A DNA stretch of 64,000 bases from contig NZ_QXGS01000003.1 of the NCBI RefSeq assembly GCF_003604215.1, positions 186,001 through 250,000 on the forward strand. Direction: 5' to 3'. Numbering within the stretch: the first letter of the stretch is position 1; every line of letters starts with the position of its first letter. A program made the position numbers and the translations under genes. Shown one piece after another: positions 9,646 through 18,995 of this stretch. The notes under the pieces were generated by a model. The model saw only the letters and a list, made by a program, of their open reading frames with translations. It did not search any database and was not told the DNA's origin. Source of the DNA: Teichococcus vastitatis (GTDB lineage Bacteria > Pseudomonadota > Alphaproteobacteria > Acetobacterales > Acetobacteraceae).

Positions 9646-10713
9646 TCAGCCGCGCGCCACCGCATCGCGGATCAGGCCGAGGCTTTCCTCCACCATCACC
9701 GCCGTGACGTCGAGGTGGAAGCAAGCGCGCAGCCTGCCGCCCAGGCCGGACATCTGCACGCCCTGCAGGCGCAACGCGCGAACCAGGGCGTCCGGGGTGA
9801 TGCCGGTGGCGGAGGGATCGAAGAACACCAGGTTGGTGTCCGGCTCCTCCACCACCATGCCGGGGATCTGCCGCAGGCCGCGTGCGAACGCCTGGGCGTT
9901 GGCATGGTCCTCGGCCAGGCGATCGATGTTGTGGTCGAGCGCGTAGAGGCAGGCCGCCGCGCAGATGCCGGCCTGCCGCATCGATCCGCCCAGGCGCTGC
10001 TTCCAATGCCAGGCCTTGTCGATGAACTCCGCCGAGCCGGCCAGCACCGCGCCGAGCGGCGCGCCCAGCCCCTTGGTGAAGTCGAGCCACACCGAGTCGA
10101 AGCCGGCCACCATCTCGGCCGCCGGGATCCCGGCGGCGACCACGGCGTTCATCAGCCGCGCGCCGTCCATATGGGTGGCCCAGCCCTGCTCCCGCGCCAC
10201 GCCGACCACCGCGTCGAGCCGCGCCTGCGGCCACACGGCGCCGCCGCCAATATTGGCGGTCTGCTCCACCTCCAGAAGGCGCTGCGGCGGGGCGTAGCGG
10301 CTGCGATGCCGGATCGCGGCGCGCAGCGCTTCCTCCGTGAACATCCCCCGCTCGCCCTGCAGCGGATGGATCTGCACGCCGGACAGGGAAGCATGGGTGC
10401 CGCCCTCGCTTTCCAGGATGTGCGAGGTCTCATGCGCCAGCACCTCATCGCCGTGCCGGCAATGGGTGCGGATGGCGATCACGTTGCACATGGTGCCGGA
10501 TGGCAGGAACACCGCCGCCTCCTTGCCCATCAGCGCGGCCATGCGGTCACACAGGGCGTGCACGGTGGGATCGTCGCCGTACTGCTCGTCGCCAACCTCG
10601 GCCCGCATCATCGCGTCCTTCATGGCGGCGGTGGGGCGGGTCTGGGTGTCGGAATACAGGTTGATGCGGACCGGCGGCGCCCCCGCAGGCGGGCGGGAAG
10701 GGGCATGCACCAT
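9646..10713 (-). CDS. ltaE: Low-specificity L-threonine aldolase
   Basis: This PLP enzyme cleaves L-threonine or L-allo-threonine to glycine and acetaldehyde, and may act on other beta-hydroxy amino acids. The 355-residue protein has the fold-type I blocks YSDTQTRPT, GDEQYGDDPTV, FLPSGTMCN, the His stacked on the cofactor in AHETSHI, HMDGARL, and the PLP lysine in DFTKGLGAPLG. The ATG at 10713 follows a GAAAGG ribosome site; an in-frame GTG three codons earlier is less likely. Neighbours give no pathway hint. The short gap to the small membrane gene upstream suggests they are co-transcribed. Confidence 0.92.
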   Translation of the reverse strand: MVHAPSRPPAGAPPVRINLYSDTQTRPTAAMKDAMMRAEVGDEQYGDDPTVHALCDRMAALMGKEAAVFLPSGTMCNVIAIRTHCRHGDEVLAHETSHILESEGGTHASLSGVQIHPLQGERGMFTEEALRAAIRHRSRYAPPQRLLEVEQTANIGGGAVWPQARLDAVVGVAREQGWATHMDGARLMNAVVAAGIPAAEMVAGFDSVWLDFTKGLGAPLGAVLAGSAEFIDKAWHWKQRLGGSMRQAGICAAACLYALDHNIDRLAEDHANAQAFARGLRQIPGMVVEEPDTNLVFFDPSATGITPDALVRALRLQGVQMSGLGGRLRACFHLDVTAVMVEESLGLIRDAVARG

Positions 10714-10737
10714 GGAGGGCACCTTTCAGGCTGGGGA

Positions 10738-10923
10738 TCAATCCGACATGTCGGCGATGCTGGTGCGGATGCGGCGGATCAGGCGGTAGACGGCCAGAAC
10801 CGCAAACACCGCGATCAGGGAAGGCAGCAGCCAGTCGGGCCATTCCTGCAGCCATGCCGCGCCGGCGGCGCGCCAAGCTTCCAGCGCGATCGTCAACAGC
10901 AAGGGCAGGAGTGATCTCAACAT
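10738..10923 (-). CDS. Small membrane protein of unknown function
   Basis: A 61-residue reading frame from ATG 10923 encodes a hydrophobic N-terminus (LLPLLLTIALEAW) and a clear membrane helix at about residues 31-48 (LLPSLIAVFAVLAVYRLI), followed by a basic stop-transfer stretch RRIRTS. I do not recognise the family. It fills the gap between ratA and ltaE on the same strand, and its codon third positions are GC-rich as in real genes here. No strong ribosome site precedes the ATG, so the start, and to some extent the gene itself, is uncertain. Confidence 0.5.
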   Translation of the reverse strand: MLRSLLPLLLTIALEAWRAAGAAWLQEWPDWLLPSLIAVFAVLAVYRLIRRIRTSIADMSD

Positions 10924-10983
10924 GGCAGAGGCGCAGCATGCCAGTCTCCGTGCCGGCCGTCACCCCGCCCGCCTCGCCGATGG

Positions 10984-11475
10984 CTACTCGGCAGCCGGGG
11001 TTCCGTCCGCCGCCGGCCGTGCCGGGGCCGCCGCCGTCTGCGTGTTGCGCCCGTACAACACCATGGCGCGGCGCTCGAAGGCTCGCACCATCAGCCGCAC
11101 CGCCTCGTTGAACACGGTGCCGATCACCGCCTGCAGCAGGCGCGACTTGAATTCGAAATCAACAAAGAAGTCGACCTCGGTGCCGCTCTCGACCGGAGTA
11201 AAGGTCCAGGTGTTGTTCAGGTAACGGAACGGGCCGTTCTCATACTGAACCCGGACGCCCTTCGGCCGGTCCAGCACCACGCGGGACCGGAAGGTCTCGC
11301 GGAACATCTTGAAGCCGATGGTCAGGTCGGCCAGCAGCTCCGTCTCGGTTTGCGACACGATGCGGGCGCCGACGCACCAGGGCAGGAATTCCGGGTAGCG
11401 GCGAACATCGGCCACCAGGTTGAACATCTGCTCCGGCGTGTAGCGGAGGATGCGCTTCTCGGCATGGGTCGGCAT
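10984..11475 (-). CDS. ratA: RatA/COQ10-like START-domain protein
   Basis: The 163-residue protein begins [18 protein letters not shown] and continues with the polyketide cyclase/START-type fold typical of the COQ10/RatA family (YPEFLPWCVGARI, FKMFRETFRSRV, FFVDFEFKS, VFNEAVRLMVRAFERRA). Homologues bind ubiquinone and support respiration; the E. coli member was described as a ribosome-associating toxin. Given its position directly after lipA and the pdh genes, a role in quinone metabolism seems likelier, which is an inference. Its ATG shares one base with the lipA stop (TGATG), so the two are coupled. The last 20 residues are an Ala/Pro-rich tail. Confidence 0.85.
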   Translation of the reverse strand: MPTHAEKRILRYTPEQMFNLVADVRRYPEFLPWCVGARIVSQTETELLADLTIGFKMFRETFRSRVVLDRPKGVRVQYENGPFRYLNNTWTFTPVESGTEVDFFVDFEFKSRLLQAVIGTVFNEAVRLMVRAFERRAMVLYGRNTQTAAAPARPAADGTPAAE

Positions 11476-12515
11476 CAGTCGGCGGCGACGGCGCGAAGCT
11501 GGGCGTTACGGGCATCGCGCAGGGCGGCGAAATCCCGGTCCGCATGGTAGGAGGAGCGGGTCAGCGGGGTCGCAGACACCAGCAGGAAGCCCTTGCCACG
11601 GGCCATCCGGGCATAGTCCTCGAACTCCGCCGGCTCCACGAAACGGTCCACCGCCGCGTGTTTCACCGTGGGCTGCAGGTACTGACCGATGGTCAGGAAG
11701 TCGATTTCGGCGCTGCGCATGTCGTCCATAACCTGCAACACCTCCATCCGGGTTTCACCAAGACCGACCATCAGGCCCGATTTCGTGAAAATGGATGGGT
11801 CGAGCTCCTTCACCCGGTCCAGCAAGCGCAGCGAATGATAGTACCGCGCCCCGGGCCGGATGGTCGGATACAGCTTCGGCACGGTTTCCAGATTGTGGTT
11901 GAACACGTCCGGCCGGGCCTCGACCACCGTTTCCAGGGCGCCGTGCTTGCGCAGGAAATCCGGGGTCAGGATCTCGATGGTGGTCTCGGGGGCGGCGCTG
12001 CGGATCGCCGCGATCACCTCGGCGAAATGCCGGGCACCGCCGTCCTTGAGGTCATCGCGGTCGACGCTGGTGATCACCACGTGGCGCAGGCCGAGCTTGG
12101 CGACGGCGTCGGCCACGCGGCGCGGCTCATCGGCATCCAGGTGCTTGGGCTGGCCGGTGGTGATGTTGCAGAAGGAACAGGCGCGGGTGCAGATCTCGCC
12201 CATGATCATCATGGTGGCGTGACGCTGGGACCAGCACTCGCCGATATTGGGGCAGGCCGCTTCCTCGCACACCGTCACCAGCTTGTTCTCGCGCATCAGG
12301 TTGCGCGTTTCGTGATAGATCGGGTGCGTCGGCGCCTTGACTCGGATCCAGTCCGGCTTGCGCTTGATCGGGTTGTCCGGCCGGTGCGCCTTTTCCGGAT
12401 GGCGCAGCTTCCTGGCCTCGGTGACAGGCGCCTCGAGGTTGAGCGGCGCCGGCGCGCCCTCGGCATTGGATACCGCGCCGCCAGCCCGGTGGTCGATCAG
12501 GATACGCGTGGCCAT
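11475..12515 (-). CDS. lipA: Lipoyl synthase
   Basis: LipA is a radical-SAM enzyme that inserts two sulfur atoms into octanoyl groups carried on lipoyl domains, here presumably those of PdhB and PdhC encoded just upstream. Both iron-sulfur clusters are recognisable: the auxiliary cluster cysteines C83, C88 and C94 ([12 protein letters not shown]) and the radical-SAM cysteines C109, C113 and C116 (CTRACSFC). The C-terminal RSSY serine that ligates the auxiliary cluster is also present. Length 346 includes an N-terminal extension of about 30 residues before the conserved core. It sits 114 bases after lpdA on the same strand. Confidence 0.97.
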   Translation of the reverse strand: MATRILIDHRAGGAVSNAEGAPAPLNLEAPVTEARKLRHPEKAHRPDNPIKRKPDWIRVKAPTHPIYHETRNLMRENKLVTVCEEAACPNIGECWSQRHATMMIMGEICTRACSFCNITTGQPKHLDADEPRRVADAVAKLGLRHVVITSVDRDDLKDGGARHFAEVIAAIRSAAPETTIEILTPDFLRKHGALETVVEARPDVFNHNLETVPKLYPTIRPGARYYHSLRLLDRVKELDPSIFTKSGLMVGLGETRMEVLQVMDDMRSAEIDFLTIGQYLQPTVKHAAVDRFVEPAEFEDYARMARGKGFLLVSATPLTRSSYHADRDFAALRDARNAQLRAVAAD

Positions 12516-12629
12516 TCGGGAACCCCGGTGCAGTGCGTGCGGCGGCGCGACGTGCCGCCACCCCCTCTATATGAGCAATCCGGGCGCGGATGCGAGGCTC
12601 AGGCACCCCGCGGCCGCACCCGTCAGGCC

Positions 12630-14024
12630 TCAGATGTGGATCACCCGGCCATAGGCATCAAGCACCGACTCATGCATGGCTTCCGAGACGGTCGGGTGGG
12701 GGAACACCGTGTGCATCAGCTCCGCCTCGGTGGTCTCCAGGGTGCGGGCGATGGTGTAGCCCTGGATCATCTCGGTGACTTCCGGCCCGACCATGTGGGC
12801 GCCGAGCAGCGCGCCGGTCTTGGCGTCGAACACCGTCTTGACGAAGCCTTCCGGCTCGCCAAGCGCGATGGCCTTGCCATTGCCGATAAAGGGGAAGCGG
12901 CCGACCCGGACCTCGTGCCCGGCTTCCTTGGCGCGCGCCTCGGTCAGCCCGACGGAGGCGACCTGGGGGCGGCAATAGGTGCAGCCGGGGATATTGGACA
13001 CGTCCATCGGGTGCGGGTGGTTGCCGGCGATGGCCTCCACCACCACGATGCCCTCGTGGCTGGCCTTGTGCGCCAGCCAGGGCGCGCCGGTCAGGTCGCC
13101 GATGGCGTAAACGCCGTCCTCGCCGGTGCGGCCGAATTCGTCGGTGACGATGTGGGTCCGCTCGACCTTCACCTTGGTGCCTTCGATGCCGATGTTATCG
13201 ACATTGCCGACGATGCCCACCGCCGAGATCAGGCGATCGGCCTGGATCTCCTGCACCTTGTTGTCCACCTCGACCACCACGGCCACGCCGTCGCCGGTCT
13301 TGCGGACGCCCTGCACCTTGGCCGAGGTCAGCACCTTCATCTTCTGCTTCTCGAAGGATTTGCGCACGAAGGCCGAAACCTCGGCGTCCTCCACGGGCAG
13401 GATGCGGTCCATCGCCTCGATCAGCGTCACCTCGGCGCCCATGTTCAGGAAGAAGGAAGCGAATTCGGAGCCGATGGCGCCGGAGCCGATCACCACCAGG
13501 CGCTTCGGCATGGTGTCCGGCACCAGCGCCTCGCGGTAGGACCAGATCAGCTTGCCATCCGGCTCGATGCCCGGAATGACGCGGGCGCGGGCGCCGGTGG
13601 CCAGGATGATGTGCTGGGCCTCAATGTCGGCGACCGGCTTGCCATCCTTGGTGACCGACAGCTTGCCCTTGCCGGCCAGCTTGCCGTGGCCGTCGAACAC
13701 CGTGACCTTGTTCTTGCGCAGCAGGCCCTTCACGCCGGCGGAGAGCTGCCCGGCGACGCCGCGCGAACGCTTCACCACCTTGGCGAAGTCGAAGCGCGGA
13801 TTGTCGGCGGCGAAACCGTACTGGTCGAGGCTGTGCAACAGGTGGTTGATCTCGGAGGCGCGCAGCAGCGCCTTGGTCGGGATGCAACCCCAGTTGAGGC
13901 AGATGCCGCCCAGATGTTCGCGCTCCACCAGCGCGACCTTCATCTTCAGCTGCGCCGCGCGGATGGCGGCGACGTAGCCACCGGGGCCGCCACCCACCAC
14001 CACCAGGTCGAACTGCTCGGCCAT
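12630..14024 (-). CDS. lpdA: Dihydrolipoamide dehydrogenase (E3)
   Basis: This flavoprotein reoxidises dihydrolipoamide on the pyruvate dehydrogenase E2 (and probably other 2-oxo acid complexes), passing electrons to NAD. The 464-residue protein has the FAD-binding GGGPGG motif at residues 11-16, the redox disulfide C42/C47 in GGICLNWGCIPT, the NAD-binding VIGSGAIGSEFASFF, the second FAD motif in YAIGD, and the catalytic His-Glu pair in HPTVSEAMHE. The ATG at 14024 follows a GAGGACAAG ribosome site. It lies 16 bases after an acetyltransferase gene that is itself coupled to pdhC, so it belongs to the pdh operon. Confidence 0.96.
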   Translation of the reverse strand: MAEQFDLVVVGGGPGGYVAAIRAAQLKMKVALVEREHLGGICLNWGCIPTKALLRASEINHLLHSLDQYGFAADNPRFDFAKVVKRSRGVAGQLSAGVKGLLRKNKVTVFDGHGKLAGKGKLSVTKDGKPVADIEAQHIILATGARARVIPGIEPDGKLIWSYREALVPDTMPKRLVVIGSGAIGSEFASFFLNMGAEVTLIEAMDRILPVEDAEVSAFVRKSFEKQKMKVLTSAKVQGVRKTGDGVAVVVEVDNKVQEIQADRLISAVGIVGNVDNIGIEGTKVKVERTHIVTDEFGRTGEDGVYAIGDLTGAPWLAHKASHEGIVVVEAIAGNHPHPMDVSNIPGCTYCRPQVASVGLTEARAKEAGHEVRVGRFPFIGNGKAIALGEPEGFVKTVFDAKTGALLGAHMVGPEVTEMIQGYTIARTLETTEAELMHTVFPHPTVSEAMHESVLDAYGRVIHI

Positions 14025-14040
14025 GTTCTGCTTGTCCTCG

Positions 14041-14529
14041 TCAGGCCACGCCAGCAAAGGCGGTCAGCGCCTCGCCCGAAAGCCGTTGATCGGTCCATCC
14101 ATCCTGCGCCACCGCGCCGATCCGCCGGTAAAAGGCGATGGCCGGCTCGTTCCAGTCCAGTACCGCCCATTCCACGCGGGCATAACCGCCCTCGACCGCA
14201 ATCTGCGCCACCTTGCGGAACATCGCGCTGCCCACACCCAGCCGACGATGTTCGGGCTCCACGAACACGTCCTCGATCCAGAAACCGGCCTTGCCGGTGA
14301 AGGTCGAGAAGGTCTCGTACCAGAGGCAGAAACCGATCGCCTCGCCTTCGACCTCGGCGATCAGGCCGTGGACCCGCTTGGTGGCCAGCGCGGCGTAGAA
14401 ATCGGCTGCGCCGGCCTTTGCCTCATGCCCCAGCTTCTCGTATTCCGCCAGGGCGACCACCAGCCGCGACACCGTTTCGGCATCGCGCGGGCGGGCCTCG
14501 CGAAGGGTGAAGCCGGGGGAGGAGCTCAC
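14041..14529 (-). CDS. GNAT N-acetyltransferase inside the pdh operon
   Basis: The 162-residue protein is a single GNAT domain: FTLREARPRDAETVSRLV at the N-terminus, IEDVFVEPEHRRLGVGSAMF (beta-4 plus the acetyl-CoA pyrophosphate loop), and VLDWNEPAIAFYRRIGAVAQD. It resembles the diamine or thialysine acetyltransferase group, whose members share the WNEPAIAFYRRIGA block, but the substrate is not certain. Its start overlaps the pdhC stop by four bases (ATGA), so it is translated along with the complex that makes acetyl-CoA. A role in acetylating a metabolite or protein when acetyl-CoA is plentiful is only an inference. Confidence 0.87.
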   Translation of the reverse strand: MSSSPGFTLREARPRDAETVSRLVVALAEYEKLGHEAKAGAADFYAALATKRVHGLIAEVEGEAIGFCLWYETFSTFTGKAGFWIEDVFVEPEHRRLGVGSAMFRKVAQIAVEGGYARVEWAVLDWNEPAIAFYRRIGAVAQDGWTDQRLSGEALTAFAGVA

Positions 14530-15863
14530 AGCATCAGGCTCAGCGGGTCTTCCACCACCTTCTTGAAGGCGGCGATGAACTCGGCGGCGAGGGCGCCGTC
14601 CACCACGCGGTGATCCACTGAGAGGGTGCAGGTCATCACGGTGGCGATGCCCAGCGCGCCATCCTTGACCACCGGCCGCTGCTCCCCGGCGGAAACCGCC
14701 AGGATGCCGGCCTGCGGCGGGTTGATGATGGCCGAGAAATCCCGCACCCCGAACATGCCCATGTTGGAGATGGAGAAGCCGCCGCCCTGGAACTCCTCGG
14801 GCTTCAGCTTGCCGGACTTGGCGCGGGCGGCCAGGTCCTTCATCTCGTTGGAGATGGCGGCCAAGCCCTTTTGGTCGGCCTTGCGGATGATCGGCGTGAT
14901 CAGCCCGTCCGGGATCGACACCGCCACCGAGATGTCGACGTCGTGGTACTGGATGATCGCGTCATCGGTCCAGGTGGCGTTGACGTTGGGGTATTGCCGC
15001 AGCACCCGCGCCACAGCCTTGATCACCAGGTCGTTGACCGACAGCTTGAAGGCGCCCGGGCCCTCCTTCGGCGCGCGGGAATTAAGGTCGGCGCGCAGCT
15101 TCAGCAGCGCGTCGAGCTCGATATCCATCGAGACGTAGAAGTGCGGAACGGTCTGCTTGCTCTCGCTCAGCCGGCGCGCAATCACCTTGCGCATCGAACT
15201 ATTCGGCACGGCGGTGTGCGGCGCCGTGATCGCAGGAGCGGGAGCCTTCGGCGCGGCGGCCGCCTGCGGCGCGGCAGCGGCGGGTGAGGCGGCAGCTTTC
15301 GCCTCCGGAGCAGCCTGCGGCTTGCCCGCGGCGCCTTCGATATCGGCCTTCACGATGCGGCCATTGGGGCCGGAACCCTGGATTCCCGAGAGGTCGATGC
15401 CCGCCTGCTGGGCCATGCGGCGTGCCAGGGGCGAGGCGAAGACCCGGTCGCCCTTCTCGCCGCCGGAGGCCGGCCGGTTCTCCGTCGCAGTGGCCGCCTT
15501 CGGCTGCTGCTCGGCGGGGCCGGAAGCCGGCTTGCTGTCCGGCGCGGCGTCCTGCTTCGGGGCCGGACCGGGCTGGGCAGCGGCCTTCGGGGCGGCGCCG
15601 GCATCGGCCGGCACTTCCTCGCCTTCCTCGACCATGATGCCAATGGGGGCGTTGACCTTCACCCCCTCCGTGCCGTCCGGCACCAGGATCTTGCCGAGCA
15701 CGCCTTCATCGACGGCCTCGAACTCCATGGTGGCCTTGTCGGTCTCGATCTCGGCGATCACGTCGCCGGCCTTGACCGCCTCGCCTTCCTTCTTCAGCCA
15801 GCGCGCCAGGTTCCCCTCGGTCATCGTCGGGGAGAGGGCGGGCATCAGGATGTTGGTGGCCAT
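14526..15863 (-). CDS. pdhC: Pyruvate dehydrogenase E2, dihydrolipoamide acetyltransferase
   Basis: E2 forms the core of the pyruvate dehydrogenase complex and transfers acetyl groups from lipoamide to CoA. The 445-residue protein has one lipoyl domain (residues 1-78; modified Lys in [10 protein letters not shown]), an Ala/Pro/Lys-rich linker (about 80-145), a peripheral subunit-binding domain (FASPLARRMAQQAGIDLSGI), a second Ala/Pro linker, and the catalytic domain ending in the active-site block SVDHRVVDGA (His and Asp present). The ATG at 15863 lies 14 bases after pdhB. The chain lacks the extra tandem lipoyl domains of the E. coli enzyme. Confidence 0.96.
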   Translation of the reverse strand: MATNILMPALSPTMTEGNLARWLKKEGEAVKAGDVIAEIETDKATMEFEAVDEGVLGKILVPDGTEGVKVNAPIGIMVEEGEEVPADAGAAPKAAAQPGPAPKQDAAPDSKPASGPAEQQPKAATATENRPASGGEKGDRVFASPLARRMAQQAGIDLSGIQGSGPNGRIVKADIEGAAGKPQAAPEAKAAASPAAAAPQAAAAPKAPAPAITAPHTAVPNSSMRKVIARRLSESKQTVPHFYVSMDIELDALLKLRADLNSRAPKEGPGAFKLSVNDLVIKAVARVLRQYPNVNATWTDDAIIQYHDVDISVAVSIPDGLITPIIRKADQKGLAAISNEMKDLAARAKSGKLKPEEFQGGGFSISNMGMFGVRDFSAIINPPQAGILAVSAGEQRPVVKDGALGIATVMTCTLSVDHRVVDGALAAEFIAAFKKVVEDPLSLML

Positions 15864-15877
15864 GATCCCGCTTCCTC

Positions 15878-17296
15878 TTACTTCTTGTAGGTGACGCTTT
15901 TGGCGGCATCGACCACGTGGTCGACCGTGGGCAAGGCGAGCTTCTCGAGGTTGGCCGCGTAGGGCATCGGCACGTCGAGCCCGGCGACCCGCACCGGCGG
16001 TGCGTCCAGGTGGTCGAAGGCGTGCTCGATCACCTGCATCGCCACCTCGCAGCCGATGCCGGAGAAGGCCCAACCTTCCTCGACCGTGACCAGGCGGTTG
16101 GTCTTCTTCACCGAGGCAACGATGGTGTCGATGTCGAGCGGGCGGATGGTGCGCAGGTTGATCACCTCCGCATCGATGCCCTGCTCGGCCAGCTTCTCCG
16201 CCGCCTTCAGCGCCAGACCGACCTCGATCGAGAAGGCGACGATGGTGACGTCCTTGCCCTTGCGCTCGATCTTCGCCTTGCCGATCGGCAGAATGAAATC
16301 CTCGTCGGTCGGGCATTCGAAGCTCTGCCCGTAGAGGATCTCGTTTTCCAGGAAGATGATCGGGTTGGGGTCGCGGATAGCGGCGCGCAGCAGGCCCTTG
16401 GCATCAGCGGAGGACCAGGGTGCCACCACCTTCAGACCGGGCACATGCGCGTACCAGGATGCATAGCACTGCGAGTGCTGGGCGGCGACGCGGGCGGCCG
16501 CGCCGTTCGGGCCGCGGAACACGATCGGGCAGCCCAGCTGGCCGCCGGACATGTACAGCGTCTTGGCGGCGCTGTTGATGATCTGATCGATCGCCTGCAT
16601 GGAGAAGTTGAACGTCATAAACTCGACGATCGGGCGCAGGCCGCTCATGCCGGCGCCGACCGCCATGCCGGTGAAGCCGTGCTCGGTGATCGGCATGTCC
16701 ACAACGCGCTTCGGGCCGAACTCGTCCAGCAGGCCCTGCGACACCTTGTAGGCACCCTGGTACTGGGCGACTTCCTCGCCCATCAGGAACACCTTGTCGT
16801 CGCGGCGCATCTCGGCGGCCATGGCATCGCGCAGCGCCTCGCGCACCGTGATGCTCTTGGTCTCGCCCCATTCCTTCTCCGGCTCCGGCGAGGCGGCGGG
16901 CTGGGTTTCGGCGGCGGCGCCTTCCTTGCGGGCGGTGCCGCGGGCGGCGACGGCACCGTAATCCTCGGCTTCCTTGGCCACCTGCGCGGTTTCGCCGCCG
17001 GCCTGCACGGCGTTGGAGACCGGCTGCTCCGGCCCGTGCGCGGCATGGCCGGCATCGCCGCCATCCAGCTCGGCGATCACCGAATTCACCTGCACGCCCT
17101 CGGTGCCCTCGGGCACCAGGATCTTGGTGATCTCGCCCTCGTCGACGGCTTCCACTTCCATGGTCGCCTTGTCGGTCTCGATCTCGGCGATCACATCACC
17201 GGCGGCGACAGTGTCGCCTTCTTTCTTCAGCCAGCGGGCCAGCTTCCCCTCCGTCATGGTGGGGGAGAGGGCGGGCATCAGGATCGTGGCACCCAT
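15878..17296 (-). CDS. pdhB: Pyruvate dehydrogenase E1 beta subunit with an N-terminal lipoyl domain
   Basis: This is the beta chain of the thiamine-diphosphate-dependent E1. The 472-residue product is longer than plain E1 beta (about 325) because residues 1-78 form a complete lipoyl domain ([13 protein letters not shown], Lys in [10 protein letters not shown]), followed by an acidic, Ala-rich linker (about 80-145). The E1 beta body follows ([61 protein letters not shown]). The lipoyl-E1 beta arrangement is known in several alphaproteobacteria. The ATG at 17296 sits four bases after the pdhA stop. The lipoyl domain is strikingly like that of PdhC. Confidence 0.96.
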   Translation of the reverse strand: MGATILMPALSPTMTEGKLARWLKKEGDTVAAGDVIAEIETDKATMEVEAVDEGEITKILVPEGTEGVQVNSVIAELDGGDAGHAAHGPEQPVSNAVQAGGETAQVAKEAEDYGAVAARGTARKEGAAAETQPAASPEPEKEWGETKSITVREALRDAMAAEMRRDDKVFLMGEEVAQYQGAYKVSQGLLDEFGPKRVVDMPITEHGFTGMAVGAGMSGLRPIVEFMTFNFSMQAIDQIINSAAKTLYMSGGQLGCPIVFRGPNGAAARVAAQHSQCYASWYAHVPGLKVVAPWSSADAKGLLRAAIRDPNPIIFLENEILYGQSFECPTDEDFILPIGKAKIERKGKDVTIVAFSIEVGLALKAAEKLAEQGIDAEVINLRTIRPLDIDTIVASVKKTNRLVTVEEGWAFSGIGCEVAMQVIEHAFDHLDAPPVRVAGLDVPMPYAANLEKLALPTVDHVVDAAKSVTYKK

Positions 17297-17300
17297 CGTC

Positions 17301-18356
17301 TCAGCGGGCCTCCAGCAGGATGTCGGTCCAGAGCTCTTTCTCGTCCGGCTCGGGCGAGGTCTGGGCGAATTCGGCGGCATCGGCGACGATGCGCTTCACG
17401 TCGTCGTCCACGGTCTTGATCTTGCCCTCGTCCAGGCCGCCATCGAGCAGGATCTTGCGCAGCGTCTCGATCGGGTCGTGCTGCTCGCGCATCTTCTGGA
17501 CTTCTTCGCGGGTGCGGTACTTCGCCGGGTCGGACATAGAATGGCCGCGATAGCGGTAGGTCTTCATCTCCAGGATGTAGGGGCCCTTGCCTTCGCGGCA
17601 GTGGGCGACGGCCCGCAGCCCGGCCTCGCGCACCGCCTGGACGTCCATGCCATCTACCTGCTCGCCCGGGATGCCCCAGGGCGTGCCGTCCTTGGAGCGG
17701 TCCTTGGACGCGGAGGCGCGCTCGGCGGAGGTGCCCATGCCGTATTTGTTGTTCTCGATCACGAACACCACCGGCAACTTGAGCAGGGCCGCGAGGTTGT
17801 AGCTCTCGAACACCTGGCCCTGGTTGGCCGCGCCGTCACCGTAATAGGTGAGGCAGACAGTGCCGTCGTTGCGGTACATGTTGGCGAAGGCGAGGCCGGC
17901 ACCGAGCGAAACCTGCGCGCCGACGATGCCGTGGCCGCCGTAGAAGCCCTTCTCGCGGCTGAACATGTGCATCGAGCCGCCCTTGCCCTTGGAGTAGCCG
18001 CCCGAGCGCCCGGTCAGCTCCGCCATCACGCCGCGCGACTCCATGCCGGTGGCCAGCATGTGGCCGTGGTCACGGTAGGAGGTGATCACCTGGTCACCAG
18101 GCTGCAGGCAGGTCTGCATGCCGACCACCACGGCTTCCTGGCCGATGTAGAGGTGGCAGAAGCCGCCAATCAGGCCCATGCCGTAGAGCTGGCCGGCCTT
18201 TTCCTCGAAGCGGCGGATCAGCAGCATGTCGCGATAAGCCTGGAGCAGCTGCTCCTGGGTCATGCCGCCGGCAGTGTTGCTGGTTGCGGCGGAGGTGGGC
18301 GTAGGGGTCGCCTTGCCGCGACGCTTGGTGGGGCCCGCTTTGGCGGCTTGGACCAT
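17301..18356 (-). CDS. pdhA: Pyruvate dehydrogenase E1 alpha subunit
   Basis: E1 alpha binds thiamine diphosphate with E1 beta and decarboxylates pyruvate. The 351-residue protein has [31 protein letters not shown], the thiamine-diphosphate motif running from GDGAANQGQ to NNKYGMG, and [11 protein letters not shown] (the phosphorylation-loop region of the mitochondrial enzymes). An N-terminal tail of about 30 residues rich in Ala, Thr and Lys precedes the core. It is the first gene of the leftward pdh operon. A plausible sigma-70 promoter lies about 120-150 bases upstream (18477-18505). Confidence 0.96.
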   Translation of the reverse strand: MVQAAKAGPTKRRGKATPTPTSAATSNTAGGMTQEQLLQAYRDMLLIRRFEEKAGQLYGMGLIGGFCHLYIGQEAVVVGMQTCLQPGDQVITSYRDHGHMLATGMESRGVMAELTGRSGGYSKGKGGSMHMFSREKGFYGGHGIVGAQVSLGAGLAFANMYRNDGTVCLTYYGDGAANQGQVFESYNLAALLKLPVVFVIENNKYGMGTSAERASASKDRSKDGTPWGIPGEQVDGMDVQAVREAGLRAVAHCREGKGPYILEMKTYRYRGHSMSDPAKYRTREEVQKMREQHDPIETLRKILLDGGLDEGKIKTVDDDVKRIVADAAEFAQTSPEPDEKELWTDILLEAR

Positions 18357-18476
18357 CCGGCTGCTCCATTCTGCCCGCCTCCCGCACGAGATTGGCGGAG
18401 GCGCAAAGCGGAAATACGGGGCGAGGCGCCGTCCTGCAACCCGGGCGCCGAGGCTAAGTCCCTGATGCTGCGGTGC

Positions 18477-18505
18477 AATATAATGATTAACGGAAAGCCG
18501 GTTAA
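18477..18505 (-). promoter_or_regulatory. Candidate promoter for the pdh operon
   Basis: On the minus strand the bases read TTAACC, 17 bases, then TATATT: four of six matches to the -35 consensus and five of six to the -10 consensus at ideal spacing. It lies in an AT-rich island in the 231-base gap between the thioesterase stop (18588) and the pdhA start (18356). I see no other gene in that gap. Predicted only from sequence. Confidence 0.5.
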
Positions 18506-18587
18506 GAGCGACGCGGCACGTGCGCTTCTGAAACCAAACGAAATGAACCCATTCCGCGGCAGCGATGACGCCCTGCGCGGTCCTACG

Positions 18588-18995
18588 TCACGAACCAGTG
18601 CGCAGCCATCCGCTGGTCACATGGGCGCAGGGCCGCTCGTCATGTTCCGCCCGGAGCCAGACCTCGGCATACACGCTGCGCCGGCCCTCGCGCACCAGCC
18701 GCGCCTCGGCCAGCACGGCGGCCGTGCCGGCGGGACGCAGGAAGTGGATCGACAGATTGGCCGTCAGCGCGTCGGCCTCCTGTGCGCCCGAGGCCATCAC
18801 GGCTGCCCAGATCGCCACATCGGCGAGGCCCATGAGTGCCGGGCCGGACAGGGTGGGGCCCGGCCGCCACAAGGCTGGATTGGGCGGCAGGCGCAGCACG
18901 GCCCGGCCATCCGCCGCCGACAGGACCTCGATGCCCCAGTCGGCGGTCAGCCGAAGTCCCTGCTGCATCAGCGCGGTCAAGGCTGCGGGGGTCAC
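18588..18995 (-). CDS. PaaI-type hotdog thioesterase
   Basis: The 135-residue protein has the hotdog fold signature of the PaaI/YigI group ([24 protein letters not shown], then [13 protein letters not shown]) and probably hydrolyses an acyl-CoA. The usual catalytic Asp is seen in GLADVA. It starts with GTG at 18995, whose bases overlap the hutI stop (GTGA), so it is coupled to the histidine-degradation operon. It occupies the place where hutG is often found but is unrelated to it. Its substrate and its link to histidine breakdown are unknown. Confidence 0.85.
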   Translation of the reverse strand: MTPAALTALMQQGLRLTADWGIEVLSAADGRAVLRLPPNPALWRPGPTLSGPALMGLADVAIWAAVMASGAQEADALTANLSIHFLRPAGTAAVLAEARLVREGRRSVYAEVWLRAEHDERPCAHVTSGWLRTGS

